Assembly (NCBI RefSeq): GCF_029589055.1
Contig: NZ_JARQZP010000003.1
Coordinates: forward strand, 1-64,000
DNA: 64,000 nt
Source of the DNA: Vibrio hannami
GTDB lineage: Bacteria > Pseudomonadota > Gammaproteobacteria > Enterobacterales > Vibrionaceae
Direction: 5' to 3'
The position numbers were made by a program, and so were the translations under genes. Below the pieces are notes generated by a model, which was not told the DNA's origin, made no database searches, and worked only from the letters and a program-made list of their open reading frames with translations. Shown one piece after another: positions 7,659-17,499 of this stretch (position 1 is the stretch's first letter; each line of letters opens with the position of its first letter).

Positions 7659-7680
7659 TATTTCTAATAATATCGAAATA
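7659..7680. promoter_or_regulatory. ArsR operator-like repeat 3
   Basis: TATTTCT-N8-CGAAATA, one mismatch from the perfect copy and with the same eight-base spacer, ends 18 bases before the ArsR start codon and is suited to autorepression. Confidence 0.5.
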
Positions 7681-7698
7681 TAATTTATAGGAGTTACC

Positions 7699-7992
7699 AT
7701 GGATATCGAAAGCGTCGCAAAAGCACTAAAAGAACTAGGCCATACAACACGGTTAGCTATCTATAAAACAGTGGTAAAGGCGGGTTATCAAGGAATCGCT
7801 GTTGGTCAGATTCAGGAGAAGTTAGGGGTTCCGAACTCAACGCTTTCCCATCATATTTCAAGTCTGGTATCTGCGAATCTGATCACTCAGAGAAGAGAAG
7901 GGCGTACGCTGTATTGCGTTGCAGAGTATAAGAGCCTAGAAGGTGTGATCAGCTACTTGCAAGATGAATGTTGTATTGATGAGCAACCTTAA
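7699..7992 (+). CDS. ArsR-family metalloregulator
   Basis: A 97-residue winged-helix repressor: AKALKELGHTTRLAIYKTVV opens the fold, VPNSTLSHHISSLVSANLI is the recognition helix, and RREGRTLYCVAEY is the wing. The C-terminus ends DECCIDEQP, whose paired cysteines could take part in arsenic(III) or antimony(III) binding. ArsR proteins release DNA when the metal binds. An AGGAG ribosome site five bases upstream supports the ATG. It is divergent from the ArsP-like permease, with three inverted repeats between them, so it probably represses both itself and the permease. Confidence 0.92.
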   Translation: MDIESVAKALKELGHTTRLAIYKTVVKAGYQGIAVGQIQEKLGVPNSTLSHHISSLVSANLITQRREGRTLYCVAEYKSLEGVISYLQDECCIDEQP

Positions 7993-8058
7993 AGCGACTA
8001 GATTTGACTGACTCAACATATTTGTATCGATGCTGAGCCAGTTTGAGCAATAGAAAAG

Positions 8059-8643
8059 CTAAAAGTTGTCGTTGATATGATCTTCAAATCGTTTGAAATC
8101 GTTTTCGATATCAGCGTTTTTCATCACATCGTAACAAGCAAATGTCGGCATTGCTTCCATACCAAAGAAACGGAAGTTCGCATGCATATGGAACATCAAA
8201 TCGTCAACACTCTTGCCTTGAAATAGATATTCGCTTTCGTCGTTAAACGACTCTTTTGGTGCATTGAACGTCAGAGACAGCATGTACTTGGTGTTAGTTT
8301 TTGTACCGCCAGTACCATAGTTTTTCTTCGGCTCTTCCGGTGTGCGTCCGTCAAATGCACATAGTGCACCGCCCATGCCTGCGGTGAAAACCTCATCCAT
8401 GTACTTTTTAAATGACCATGGAATTGTCATCCAGTTTACTGGAGATTGAAGAATGACACGGTCTGCCCACTCAAAATGTGCCAGTTGCTCATCAACGACA
8501 ATCTCATCTTGCATGGTTACAACTCGAACGCTGTGGCCTTTTGCTTCGAGTAATGTGGCTGCTTTATCTACTAGCGAAGCATTTAGCTTACCTGCGGAAA
8601 AAGGAGATGGTTCATGTGCATTGATAATTAAAACGTTGCTCAT
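8059..8643 (-). CDS. MdaB-like NAD(P)H quinone reductase
   Basis: About 194 residues of flavodoxin-like fold. The opening [22 protein letters not shown] is the FMN phosphate loop, [22 protein letters not shown] is the quinone reductase signature, and a C-terminal [21 protein letters not shown] matches MdaB. The enzyme reduces quinones by two electrons, avoiding semiquinone radicals. The frame extends 13 codons further upstream, but AGGATC nine bases before ATG at 8643 and homology both favour the internal start. A copy of the GGTTACC-to-GGTAACC element found at the HxlR locus lies 78 bases upstream, which suggests quinone-responsive control. Confidence 0.9.
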   Translation of the reverse strand: MSNVLIINAHEPSPFSAGKLNASLVDKAATLLEAKGHSVRVVTMQDEIVVDEQLAHFEWADRVILQSPVNWMTIPWSFKKYMDEVFTAGMGGALCAFDGRTPEEPKKNYGTGGTKTNTKYMLSLTFNAPKESFNDESEYLFQGKSVDDLMFHMHANFRFFGMEAMPTFACYDVMKNADIENDFKRFEDHINDNF

Positions 8644-8720
8644 TGTATTGATCCTGTTACCCATAGAATAAAATTGAGGCAATCACACTGTGCCTCTCGA
8701 TGGGGGTATTATGGATCTTA

Positions 8721-8755
8721 GGTTACCATAGTCAATTAGTTAACTTTTGGTAACC
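8721..8755. promoter_or_regulatory. HxlR-type operator upstream of the MdaB-like gene
   Basis: A 35-base segment beginning GGTTACCATAGTCAATTAGT and ending CTTTTGGTAACC. Its last 25 bases match the element upstream of the peroxiredoxin gene at all but two positions. Confidence 0.6.
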
Positions 8756-8766
8756 TGGCTCTGGAT

Positions 8767-10023
8767 TTATTCCAATGTTCGGGAATTTAAGAAATATAGC
8801 ATCAAGATGAGCGCACAGGCTGCCCCGGTCAGGCAGAAGAAGAAGGCACTGTGATAACTGAAATATTCGCCTGCAATACCAATAGACATACTGGCTACTA
8901 ACATACTGACCTGCAGCATATTGGTGAAAAGTGTTGAGGCAAAGCCAAGACGATCTTTCATTAGGTTTTGCAATACCACCATACCTAGGGTGGCACTTAA
9001 ACCAATAAAGATACCATTAAACAACTGAGCGATAGCAAGCATCCAGAACTCTGTCGCACTAAGTACCACAATATAAAACAAGCATGCAAAACCTAACCCG
9101 ATGGAAAGCATTTTCGCTGCTCCAAATCTGGCGGCCAGCGTCCCGGCATTCATCATAACGGGTATTTCGCAAAGTGCTGCAAGGCCAAAAAGGAAGCCAA
9201 GTTTACTCGCATCAATCAAAAGCTCTTTCGAAAGGTATAGCGGCATGCTGTTGATGTATAGATTGTTTGCAGAAAACATCAGAACCAAAGCGATGCAATA
9301 TAAAACGATGTTGCGATTTAGCTTGTTGCTTCCCGCGCTTTTTTCTTTGGAGAGGTCGTTTGACTTGTCCTGTCTGCTATTAGGGATAAACAGCGCTACG
9401 ATTGTCATACACAGGCTGGTCATTGCTGCTGAAGTCAGAAACGAAATACTGAAGCCGAAACTGCCTTTCAGCATAAATGCGACTGGAGGACCAAATACCC
9501 AGGCTATGGCTATTCCTGCTCTCATCGTTGCTACAAATGAAGTGCTGTTCTTTAGGTGCTTATCACCGTATTCCCGGCCTAGAGCAAATAGTTGCCCGGA
9601 TGCTGCGCCACTTACACTGCCAAACAATACAGCAATGGCTACTGCCACATAATAGTCACGAACCCATGAAAAACTGCTTACGGTGATCAGGTAGCACCCT
9701 AGTGCGACCAAAAGAATCTTCTTTCGTGGCCATCCTTTATCTGAATGGCTGGCAATAAACTGTGAGACGATAACAGAACTGCACACTGCAAGAGCCATAT
9801 ATAAGCTGAGCATAGCGGGCTTAGCATCTAGCGCTTCAATGATAAATAGGCTAGATAGAGGGTAGAAAAAAGAGCTAGAAGCTCCAGATAAAAACGCTGT
9901 AAAGATAAATAACAGCGCTGTTTTGTCTCTGTACACGATACTCACCAAAAACCGGATCGAATCCGGTTGAACAAAAAAAGAGCGCATAGTGTACAGAACT
10001 CTATTAAGAAATGAAGAGGACAT
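8767..10023 (-). CDS. Set-family MFS sugar efflux transporter
   Basis: A 418-residue major facilitator protein with twelve predicted membrane helices. It resembles SetA/SetB in the cytoplasmic loop ASHSDKGWPRKKILLVAL and in QLFALGREYGDKHLKNSTSF, followed by RAGIAIAWVFGPPVAF. Set proteins export sugars or sugar analogues. The N-terminus is about 30 residues longer than usual (MSSSFLNRVLYTMRSFFVQP), with no clear ribosome site before the first ATG; the methionine at residue 13 is an alternative. It is transcribed towards the MdaB-like gene, but the intervening operator and gap argue for a separate unit. Confidence 0.85.
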   Translation of the reverse strand: MSSSFLNRVLYTMRSFFVQPDSIRFLVSIVYRDKTALLFIFTAFLSGASSSFFYPLSSLFIIEALDAKPAMLSLYMALAVCSSVIVSQFIASHSDKGWPRKKILLVALGCYLITVSSFSWVRDYYVAVAIAVLFGSVSGAASGQLFALGREYGDKHLKNSTSFVATMRAGIAIAWVFGPPVAFMLKGSFGFSISFLTSAAMTSLCMTIVALFIPNSRQDKSNDLSKEKSAGSNKLNRNIVLYCIALVLMFSANNLYINSMPLYLSKELLIDASKLGFLFGLAALCEIPVMMNAGTLAARFGAAKMLSIGLGFACLFYIVVLSATEFWMLAIAQLFNGIFIGLSATLGMVVLQNLMKDRLGFASTLFTNMLQVSMLVASMSIGIAGEYFSYHSAFFFCLTGAACALILMLYFLNSRTLE

Positions 10024-10116
10024 TTTTTAATGCCCGGTTCGGTTCCAAAATTTTATGTAAGGCGAAGAAGTCTAAAGGTACGATATTGAAAGCTTGGCTC
10101 CAACTCACCAATCATA

Positions 10117-11067
10117 CTATAGGCAGTAATTTTGTATCTCTTCTTCAGTTAGTCTTCGCAGCTCTGGCATATCGTCAATGAAGTTGAACAATTCAGAAAT
10201 CGTATATCTAAGTCGCTCTGTAATGTATTCCTTATCCCGGTAAGCAATATAAACCGTTTGCTCATTGTATGCTGTGCCGTTAAACAAGACGCTACATTTG
10301 TCTGGAGATAGTAAACGGATGCTACCTGCAGGCAGAAGGGATATTCCAGCCCCCTGTTCGGTGAGTGTTGCAGCTAAATCAAATGAATCAACAGACATGC
10401 GGCATATCACCTGACAATGACCATCTTTTCCATCTTCTGTTGTCCATGAGCAGTTTGCTTCAACACCGTGGTGACGAGAGGAAGCATTATCTATTCCGGT
10501 ATAATTTCTTAGTTGGTATGGATTTTTAGGTGAACCACCATTCGCTGCAAGATACTGTTTTGATGCCACAAAATATCGCTTTAATGTAACTAGTTTTCTG
10601 GCTATCAGGGATTGATCCTGTATCTCCATAGGCGTAATTAGAATGTCGAAATCACCCATTGTGTAGGTAAGTGCGGGATTGATGGTAATGATCTGGATAT
10701 CAATCTCAGGTTGATCCTCAATAATTCGAGGGATCACGTGAGTACAGAGGTGACGTGCAAATGTATGCGATATCCCCAGCTTAATTACGCCTTTGAGCCT
10801 TGAGCGCTTGCAGCTCAGCTGTTCAATTGAGAACTCCAACTTATTTACAATTTGTTTTGCGGTTGACTTGAATGTCGCCCCATCTGGTGTAATGCGAATA
10901 GCGCTACCATATTTCTGTATAAGCTTTATACCGAGGTCCTTCTCCAGGGCTTTAACTCGGCGACTTACGGTTGAAGAACTTGTATTGCAAGCGACCGCTG
11001 CCTGAGTGATGCTACGGGTTTTACAGACAGCAAGGAAAATCCTCAAATCATCAATATTGACGCTCAT
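10117..11067 (-). CDS. LysR-family regulator of the nhaC-iadA unit (predicted)
   Basis: A 316-residue LysR regulator. The helix-turn-helix is at the N-terminus (DLRIFLAVCKTRSITQAAVA, then SSSTVSRRVKALEKDLGIKL) and the rest is the ligand-binding domain. It is divergent from the NhaC-like antiporter and isoaspartyl dipeptidase pair. A perfect 7-3-7 palindrome ends 24 bases before its start codon, a usual position for LysR autoregulation plus activation of the divergent operon. The ligand is unknown, though something from the dipeptidase or antiporter pathway is plausible. Confidence 0.9.
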   Translation of the reverse strand: MSVNIDDLRIFLAVCKTRSITQAAVACNTSSSTVSRRVKALEKDLGIKLIQKYGSAIRITPDGATFKSTAKQIVNKLEFSIEQLSCKRSRLKGVIKLGISHTFARHLCTHVIPRIIEDQPEIDIQIITINPALTYTMGDFDILITPMEIQDQSLIARKLVTLKRYFVASKQYLAANGGSPKNPYQLRNYTGIDNASSRHHGVEANCSWTTEDGKDGHCQVICRMSVDSFDLAATLTEQGAGISLLPAGSIRLLSPDKCSVLFNGTAYNEQTVYIAYRDKEYITERLRYTISELFNFIDDMPELRRLTEEEIQNYCL

Positions 11068-11090
11068 AGTTGTCTCCTAAGGACGGCATC

Positions 11091-11107
11091 ATTGCAATTT
11101 TTGCAAT
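11091..11107. promoter_or_regulatory. Candidate LysR operator, ATTGCAA-N3-TTGCAAT
   Basis: A perfect inverted repeat with seven-base arms and a TTT centre that contains the T-N11-A pattern of LysR sites. It lies between the divergent LysR gene and the nhaC-iadA unit. Confidence 0.55.
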
Positions 11108-11264
11108 ACGGCTTTGCATGATCTGTGTAGCTAACAAATTACCAATAGATAAACTGAGTGAATAAGTTGGCTAATATCTATCCAAATAAAATAACAAGGA
11201 TGTGCCACTTATGAAACAAAAATGTTTACGCAATCAAATTTAATGGAAAAGAAGAAACAGTAAT

Positions 11265-12724
11265 ATGCAAACACAACAAAGCATGTCAAAAATAGCCGCA
11301 TACACTCCGGTAGTGGCAATGTTGCTCCTTTTGGGGGTAGGTTATGGGTACTTTCACTGGAGACCAGAGCCATTGCTGCTAATAGCAACAATGATAGCAG
11401 GATTTATAGCCTTGTCTGTCGGTTATAAATGGGAAGACCTTCATGAAGGCATTCTTGAAAAAATAAATCAGGGAATGCCAGCTATCCTGATTCTTATCTC
11501 TGTTGGTATCTTGATAGCAACCTGGATGTTTTCAGGAACAATTCCTATGGTTATTTACTTTGGAATGCAGTATATCGAACCAGAATATATATTGGTTGTG
11601 GCCTGTATTGGATCAGCTATTGTCGCGACAATGACAGGTACAAGCTGGGGGGCGGTTGGTACAGTTGGTGTAGCCTTTATGGGCATTGCAACCGGCTTAG
11701 GTGTTTCACTTCCTGCAACTGCTGGCGCTGTTGTAGCAGGAGCATACTTTGGTGACAAGCTCTCACTCTCTCTGATACTACAAACCTTGCTCCGCTTTCA
11801 GCAGGTTCGTCCCTTTATGAACATATCGGACATATGCTGTATACAACTATTCCTGCTTTTGCAATTTCTCTTATTATCTACTTTTTTGCTGGCAATAGTG
11901 ACCTGGTTGGAACTACAGTTGCGACACCTGAGAAGATGGAAATTATGCTCTCCACATTAGACACTATGTTTGAGTGGAACTTCTCACTTATTATTCCGGT
12001 TCTTGTTGTTTTGGTTGGCGCACTTAAGAAGTGGCCATCGCTTGTTGTAATGCTGGGTGCTTCTGTCCTAGCGTTTGCAATGGGTATAATCTTTCAGGGA
12101 TTTGACGCAAAAGACGGTTTTCACGCCATGGTGAAAGGGTTCAATGTAACCATGGTTCATAAGGATGGTTTCGATAGCAGTAGCGTTACCTGGGAAGTAA
12201 CTCGACTGATAAACCGTGGCGGGATGATGAGCATGATGGGAACCTGCCTTATTGCTTTTTGTGCATTTGCTTTTGCTGGTGTAATGTCGAAATCTGGTGC
12301 TTTGGAAGTGATCCTAACCAGCCTATTAAAAGGTGTTAAAACAACTGGCGGGTTGATTACAACAACGGTAGCATCCTGTATCACTATGGCGATTGTTACT
12401 GGTTCTTCTTACCTTTCAATCCTTGTTCCTGGTGAGATGTATCGCGATGAATATAAGCGTCGTAATTTGGCGGCTCGAAACTTGTCCAGAACACTAGAAG
12501 ACTCGGGCACTGTAACCGTTCCTCTGGTTCCATGGTCTATGGCAGGTGTTTATATGGCGTCTACACTAGGTGTGCCTGTTTTGGACTTCGCTCCATGGGC
12601 GGTATTCTGTTATATCGGTTGGGTTTTCGCAATAGTTTACGGTTACACTGGATTTGGTATTGCTAAAGCAGACAACGAAGAAACTGCTGAAAGCGTAAAT
12701 ACCGTAGCAACGGAAAACGTTTAA
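11265..12724 (+). pseudogene. nhaC: NhaC-family Na+/H+ antiporter, single-base frameshift
   Basis: The two halves together encode a full-length NhaC-type antiporter (about 486 residues) with many hydrophobic helices and the motif MTGTSWGAVGTVGVAFMG. The frame runs correctly to GAYFGDKLS near base 11765 and then shifts. Restoring one C in the run at about 11766 gives the family motif GDKLSPLSDTTNLAP and continues without interruption to the end. Total length is one base short of a whole number of codons. As written, the product ends 66 codons after the lesion in an unrelated tail. The second half is otherwise perfectly conserved, so inactivation is recent or the base was missed in sequencing. 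Confidence 0.85.
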
Positions 12725-12726
12725 GA

Positions 12727-13884
12727 ATGTTTACATTACTAAAAAACGCCCGGATTTTTGCTCCTGAGGAGTTGGGCGTTCAAGATATCCTAATTGCTGG
12801 AGGGAAAATCGCAGCAATAGGGTTGCTTTCAGATTCGGTATCTTTACCGAATCTGAAAACTGAAGACCTTGAGGGTCGAACTGTAACTCCAGGTATTATT
12901 GACCAACATGTCCACCTAATTGGTGGCGGTGGTGAGGCAGGGTTTGCCAGCAGAACGCCTGAAATAGAAGTGTCCACTATAGTTAAGTACGGTGTAACTT
13001 CCGTGCTTGGTTTAATTGGGACAGATTGTGACGCAAGGCATCCATCAACCCTTTTCGCAAAAGCGAAAGCGTTAAATGAAGAGGGGATTAGTGCTTGGAT
13101 GCTCACTGGTGGATACAATGTTCCATCTCCCACCATTACGGGCTCAGTTCGTAATGACATCCTCTATGCAGACTTATGTATTGGTGGAAAACTAGCGATA
13201 TCAGATCACCGCTCTCCACATATCAGTTACGACGAGTTTATTCGCTATGCTTCGGATTGCCGTGTTGCGGGTATGCTGTCTGGTAAGGCTGGTACACTTA
13301 CTGTTCATTTGGGAGATGCCCCGCAGCACCTTGAGCTTTTATTTAGAGCAAGTAAGGAGTCTGCTATCCCTAGGCAGCAATTTATTCCTACCCATATTAA
13401 CCGTCATAAGAGCCTGTATGATGAAGTGATTAAGTGGGGAAGCCTGGGAGGCAGGATGGACATTACTACTGGCTTTGAAGTAGGCGACCATATTGTATCG
13501 ACACTGGATGCCGTAGTAACTGCTCGTGAAAACGGTATTGCTGAAGAATGTATATCTGTGTCTACTGATGCTCAGGGTTCGATGCCGATATTTAACGATA
13601 GCGGTGAACTTATGGGTATGGGAGTTGGTGAACAGGATGGTTTACTAAAGGTAATTAAAGATCAAGTTAGGCTCGGATACTCTTTATCAGAGGCACTTAT
13701 GCCTGTTACTTCAACCGTTGCAGATTGGCTAAAACTGGACTCGAAAGGAAAAATAGAGACTGGCAAAGATGCTGACTTTGTTATCTTTGGTGATGACCTT
13801 GAAATAGAACAGACATGGGCAAAAGGTCAGTGTGTTTTTCGAGATAGTGAATCCTTGATACGAGGCTTATTTACAAAGCAGTAA
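12727..13884 (+). CDS. iadA: Isoaspartyl dipeptidase (beta-aspartyl-peptidase)
   Basis: A 385-residue amidohydrolase-superfamily enzyme that removes isoaspartyl residues from damaged-protein dipeptides. Visible ligands are HVH in DQHVHLIGGGGEAGF, the carboxylated lysine in LCIGGKLAISDHRS, histidines in TVHLGDAP and THINRH, and the catalytic aspartate in STDAQGSMP. A beta-sandwich flank is formed by both termini (LEGRTVTPGIID and GKDADFVIF). It begins three bases after the nhaC stop, so the two are co-transcribed and probably translationally coupled. The frameshift in nhaC could reduce its expression by polarity. Confidence 0.93.
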   Translation: MFTLLKNARIFAPEELGVQDILIAGGKIAAIGLLSDSVSLPNLKTEDLEGRTVTPGIIDQHVHLIGGGGEAGFASRTPEIEVSTIVKYGVTSVLGLIGTDCDARHPSTLFAKAKALNEEGISAWMLTGGYNVPSPTITGSVRNDILYADLCIGGKLAISDHRSPHISYDEFIRYASDCRVAGMLSGKAGTLTVHLGDAPQHLELLFRASKESAIPRQQFIPTHINRHKSLYDEVIKWGSLGGRMDITTGFEVGDHIVSTLDAVVTARENGIAEECISVSTDAQGSMPIFNDSGELMGMGVGEQDGLLKVIKDQVRLGYSLSEALMPVTSTVADWLKLDSKGKIETGKDADFVIFGDDLEIEQTWAKGQCVFRDSESLIRGLFTKQ

Positions 13885-13903
13885 ACGATCAATAGTCCAA
13901 GGC

Positions 13904-13929
13904 TACTGGCAAGTGTTTGCTTGCCAGTA
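13904..13929. terminator. Convergent hairpin after iadA
   Basis: TACTGGCAAG pairs perfectly with CTTGCCAGTA around TGTTTG, in the 49-base gap between convergent genes. There is no clear T run on either strand, so termination strength is uncertain. Confidence 0.55.
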
Positions 13930-13933
13930 CACA

Positions 13934-14902
13934 TTATTTATCCCACTCTTTTCGTGTCGGTTGCCCGTACATTTCTGCAAATCCGGGAATGTTTTGCTCC
14001 CAGACTGGAACATCTTCTCCGATGTACTCACGTACAGCATCGAGGAAGAGGCGGGTTCGGATTGGCATATCTCTGTGCGGGTATACAGCATAAATCGGGT
14101 TGAAGTTTGGGATCTTCAAATCAGTCATAATAGGCACCAGTTTACCCGACGTTATCTCATCGGTGACATGGGCGGCCATGTTTGCACAGAACACTTCACC
14201 ACTTAACGCTCTATGCATCACTAGGTCGATATCGTTGCTGTAGAAAGTTAAGTTCATTGGTACACTTTGTCGCTGACCATCATCATCTACATACGTTAGT
14301 GCTTTGGATCTGAAATTGTCCGCAGCGTACCCACCGGCAGGTAGTTTTTGCAGGTCTTCTACAGTTATAGGTTCACCATGCTTCTTTATAAACTCGGGTG
14401 AGGCTAACAGTATCGGGCGGTTTCTTGCGATCTCTCTTGCGATAAGAGAAGAGTCCTGCATATCCCCCGAGCGAAAAGCGATGTCAAAGCCTTCGCCAAC
14501 GATGTCGACAATTCGGTTGTCTGCTCTAAGTTCGATAATCACTTCAGGATATTTTTTTTGGAAATCGTCTATCACATTCCGAAGAACGTTGCGTGCAACG
14601 GACGTCGTGGTGGTAATCTTCAGCAACCCTTTGGGTTTTTCGTGGAAGTTGTGAGCGGCTTGAATGGTATCTCTAAGATTCTCTCTTAGCACTTCTGCTT
14701 TTCTCTTAACTTCAACCCCGGCAGATGTCAGAGAAAAACTGCGTGTAGTTCTGTTTAGCAGCCTAACGTCTAACTCTTCTTCCAGCTTTGAAACCTGTTT
14801 AGATACAACAGAGCGATCCATTAATCGCAACTCAGCGGCCTTCGCGTAGGAGCCTCTCTCAACGACATCAAGAAACAGCAACAATCGACTAGTGAGATCC
14901 AT
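13934..14902 (-). CDS. LysR-family regulator (DmlR/AaeR-like)
   Basis: A 322-residue LysR regulator of the branch with N-terminus MDLTSRLLLFLDVVERGSYA, recognition helix MDRSVVSKQVSKLEEELDV and effector-domain motif GFDIAFRSGDMQDSSLIAREI. No divergent target is adjacent: upstream is a 90-base gap followed by the end of the GGDEF/EAL gene. Its targets are therefore unknown. Confidence 0.9.
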   Translation of the reverse strand: MDLTSRLLLFLDVVERGSYAKAAELRLMDRSVVSKQVSKLEEELDVRLLNRTTRSFSLTSAGVEVKRKAEVLRENLRDTIQAAHNFHEKPKGLLKITTTTSVARNVLRNVIDDFQKKYPEVIIELRADNRIVDIVGEGFDIAFRSGDMQDSSLIAREIARNRPILLASPEFIKKHGEPITVEDLQKLPAGGYAADNFRSKALTYVDDDGQRQSVPMNLTFYSNDIDLVMHRALSGEVFCANMAAHVTDEITSGKLVPIMTDLKIPNFNPIYAVYPHRDMPIRTRLFLDAVREYIGEDVPVWEQNIPGFAEMYGQPTRKEWDK

Positions 14903-14994
14903 AAGAATATTTCTCGCTTATATTTAGTGGTGCGAAATTGATATTACTAATATATGGGCTCTATGGAGTAACTTAAACCCTGGATCACATATGA

Positions 14995-17257
14995 TTATAT
15001 CGAAGCTGGATCCAACATCCAGGCGGCAAACTCGGCGGCAGGCATTGGCTTGGCAAAGTAGTATCCCTGCATCGAGGTGATATTTTTCTGTTCCAGATAG
15101 TCGACCTGTTCTTTCTCTTCCACGCCTTCTGCGACCACTTCATAGTTCATATGCTTTGCTAATGCGAGAATGGTGTCTACGATTCCAGTCCCTACTTTTT
15201 TGGAACATGTTATCGACAAAGCTCTTGTCTATTTTAAGTTCGTCTATCGGGAATGTTTGCAGATACGCTAAAGATGAGTAGCCAGTACCAAAATCATCAA
15301 TGGATAGATTAAAGCCTAAAGACTTGAGATCTTCCATCTGCTTAACCGCTTGTTCTATGTCTGTAACCAGCATACTTTCTGTCAGTTCAAGGGTTATCCT
15401 TTCTGGCGGAACTTGCTGTTCATTGAACAATTGGCGTATTTCGCTAACAAAAGCAGGGAGTTTGAACTGTTCTGCACTCACGTTAATAGAAAGCTTAAAC
15501 TGTTCAGAAGGCGAGATACGGTTAAGTAACCAACATGAATCTTCCATTACTATCTTTTGCAGAGGGGCAATTAAACCAGATTCTTCAGCGATAGAGATGA
15601 ACTCAACGGGTGAAATTGGCCCTTTAACAGGATGAAACCAACGAACCAGTGCCTCTGCGCCAACAATGGCACCATCCGGGGCTATTTTGGGTTGGAAAAA
15701 TGTTTCTATTTCTCTGTTCTCAATGGCCGTACTGAGCTCAGTTGTCAGCTCCAACCGTCTTCTCAAGGTTTCATGCAGCTTTGGATCGAAGAAACAGTAG
15801 TCGTGTTCGCTGTTTCTTTTGGCTGAATACATGGCGGTATCTGCTCGGGTAAGTATATTGTCCGCATGGGTATCATTAGAGTCGATGATGGTTATTCCGA
15901 TACTGGCTTTAATATACATTTCCCGATGTTCGATTCTAAAAGGCTTTTTTAGTCTGCCGAGTAACTCGGTCGCGATCTGAGTGGCATACTCTTCGATATT
16001 TAGCTTTTTATTTGGAGTTTTAGAAAGAAGTACAACAAACTCATCTCCACCGATTCGGGCAATGGTATCTTTGGGGTGAAGTTTGATGCTTAATCGTTCA
16101 CCAATCTCGGCAAGTAATACATCTCCGGTAGAGTGTCCCAGAGAGTCATTGATGCCTTTGAAGTTATCTAAATCCAGGTATAACAGTGCGCCGATTTTCT
16201 CTAGCCTGGTTTCCTCACCCATTAGGTTTAAGAGTTTTTCTAACAGGTAACGTCGGTTAGGAAGCCCGGTTAGAGAGTCACTGTAGGCCAATTTCTGAAT
16301 TTCTGTTTCGGCATGTATACGCTCTGTTATGTCTCTGGCCATCCAAAGCACATAAGATGTTGAACGGTTGCATGAGAGGTACTCATTTAATGGCGTCACC
16401 CGGCTTTCAAAATAGCGATACCCATCTTCAGTGTGGATTTTGTACTCGAATACATGCACCTTACTACTTCTTAAGGTTCTGGTTATCACCTCTAGCACAG
16501 TTAGAGTTTCTTCTGAGCTATGGTGTTCAATTTTTAGCTTTCCTTTAAGAGTTGCTGTCGGAGCGAGGTGCCATTGATGATTTGTACCGTAAGAGTCGAT
16601 ATAGTTTGCATGATCGTCAAAGATTAACGCTAAATCAGGCAATACTTTGGTAATAGCCTGCATTTTATCCAGGTTGTATTTCAGTCTGGAATTGAGTTCT
16701 CTCTCCCTGCGGGAGGCTCGCTCTTTCTCAATTGCCAGCCCCGTTAAATGAGTAAAACGATCGATGACTTTGAGCTCAGAATCACTCGGTGCCTGTGGGA
16801 TGTCATAGTAAACAGCGAATGTACCTAGTACTTCACTATCGCTGGAAATAATCGGAGTAGACCAACACGCTTTGAGATTAAAATTGTTTACTAGAGATTG
16901 ATACGCCTGCCAGTTGGGGTCGGTTAAGGTGTTTGATGCAATATACCTCTTCTTTAAGTAAGCTGCCGTACCGCACGAGCCCACATTCGGGCCAATCTCT
17001 ATTCCGTCGATAAGCTGAACATAAGCCTCTGGCAGGCTGGGCGCAGCCCCATCTTTGAGGTGTGCGCCTTCAAGTAATAGAACGGAGCTTTTTGCTCCCT
17101 TCTCAGCAAATATTAACTCTATTCCAGAGCAAATAAGATTAAGTGTATCTTTTAGATTGGCTCCTAATGCAATCTTTTCTAATACGTCTTGTTGGATAGA
17201 TAAAAGTTCAGAAAGGTAGTGAGTAGATTCGAAAAGATGATCTTTGTACTGAAGCAT
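14995..17257 (-). pseudogene. GAF-PAS-GGDEF-EAL cyclic-di-GMP protein, single-base frameshift
   Basis: The domain order is GAF (about residues 15-180), PAS (about 200-315), GGDEF (about 325-490, with ARIGGDEFVVLL and DLDNFKGINDSLGH intact), and EAL (about 510-753, with GAEALVRW and DDFGTGYSSLAYL). The frame is lost in the EAL domain at VDNMFQK; it resumes one frame over as GTGIVDTILALAKHMNYEVV and runs to a normal end. The sequence carries one extra base, and the T6 run at 15196-15201 (A6 in the coding strand) is the natural site, since removing one A restores FQKVGTGIVD. Without repair the last third of the EAL barrel, including the EGVE loop, is lost. ATG at 17257 with AAGG upstream is preferred over the GTG two codons earlier. 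Confidence 0.85.
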
Positions 17258-17460
17258 CGACACGACCTTAAGTTATAACATTGATTAAAACGCAATCTCT
17301 AAAGCGAATAAGAGTAATACGCAATTCCCGATATAACTTAGCTTAGTATTCAGTATCATATTCGTCTAGTTCGACTAAATAGGTAAATAGTCTTACACCG
17401 AAGGCGCTTACTATTTGGTAGGGATATGGGGTGTATTGAATAGGAGTTATGCGGGGATGA

Positions 17461-17490
17461 ACGGGACAGATGTTTCGACAAGTGTCCCGT
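17461..17490. terminator. Hairpin downstream of the peroxiredoxin gene
   Basis: ACGGGACA pairs perfectly with TGTCCCGT across a 14-base loop, ten bases beyond the stop codon of the minus-strand peroxiredoxin gene. No T run follows on that strand. Confidence 0.4.
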
Positions 17491-17499
17491 AAAAGTCGA

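Noticed and set aside
9101..9652. 183-codon plus-strand frame inside the Set-family transporter gene
   Set aside because: It is the complement of the transporter coding sequence; composition follows the sense gene and no start signal is present.
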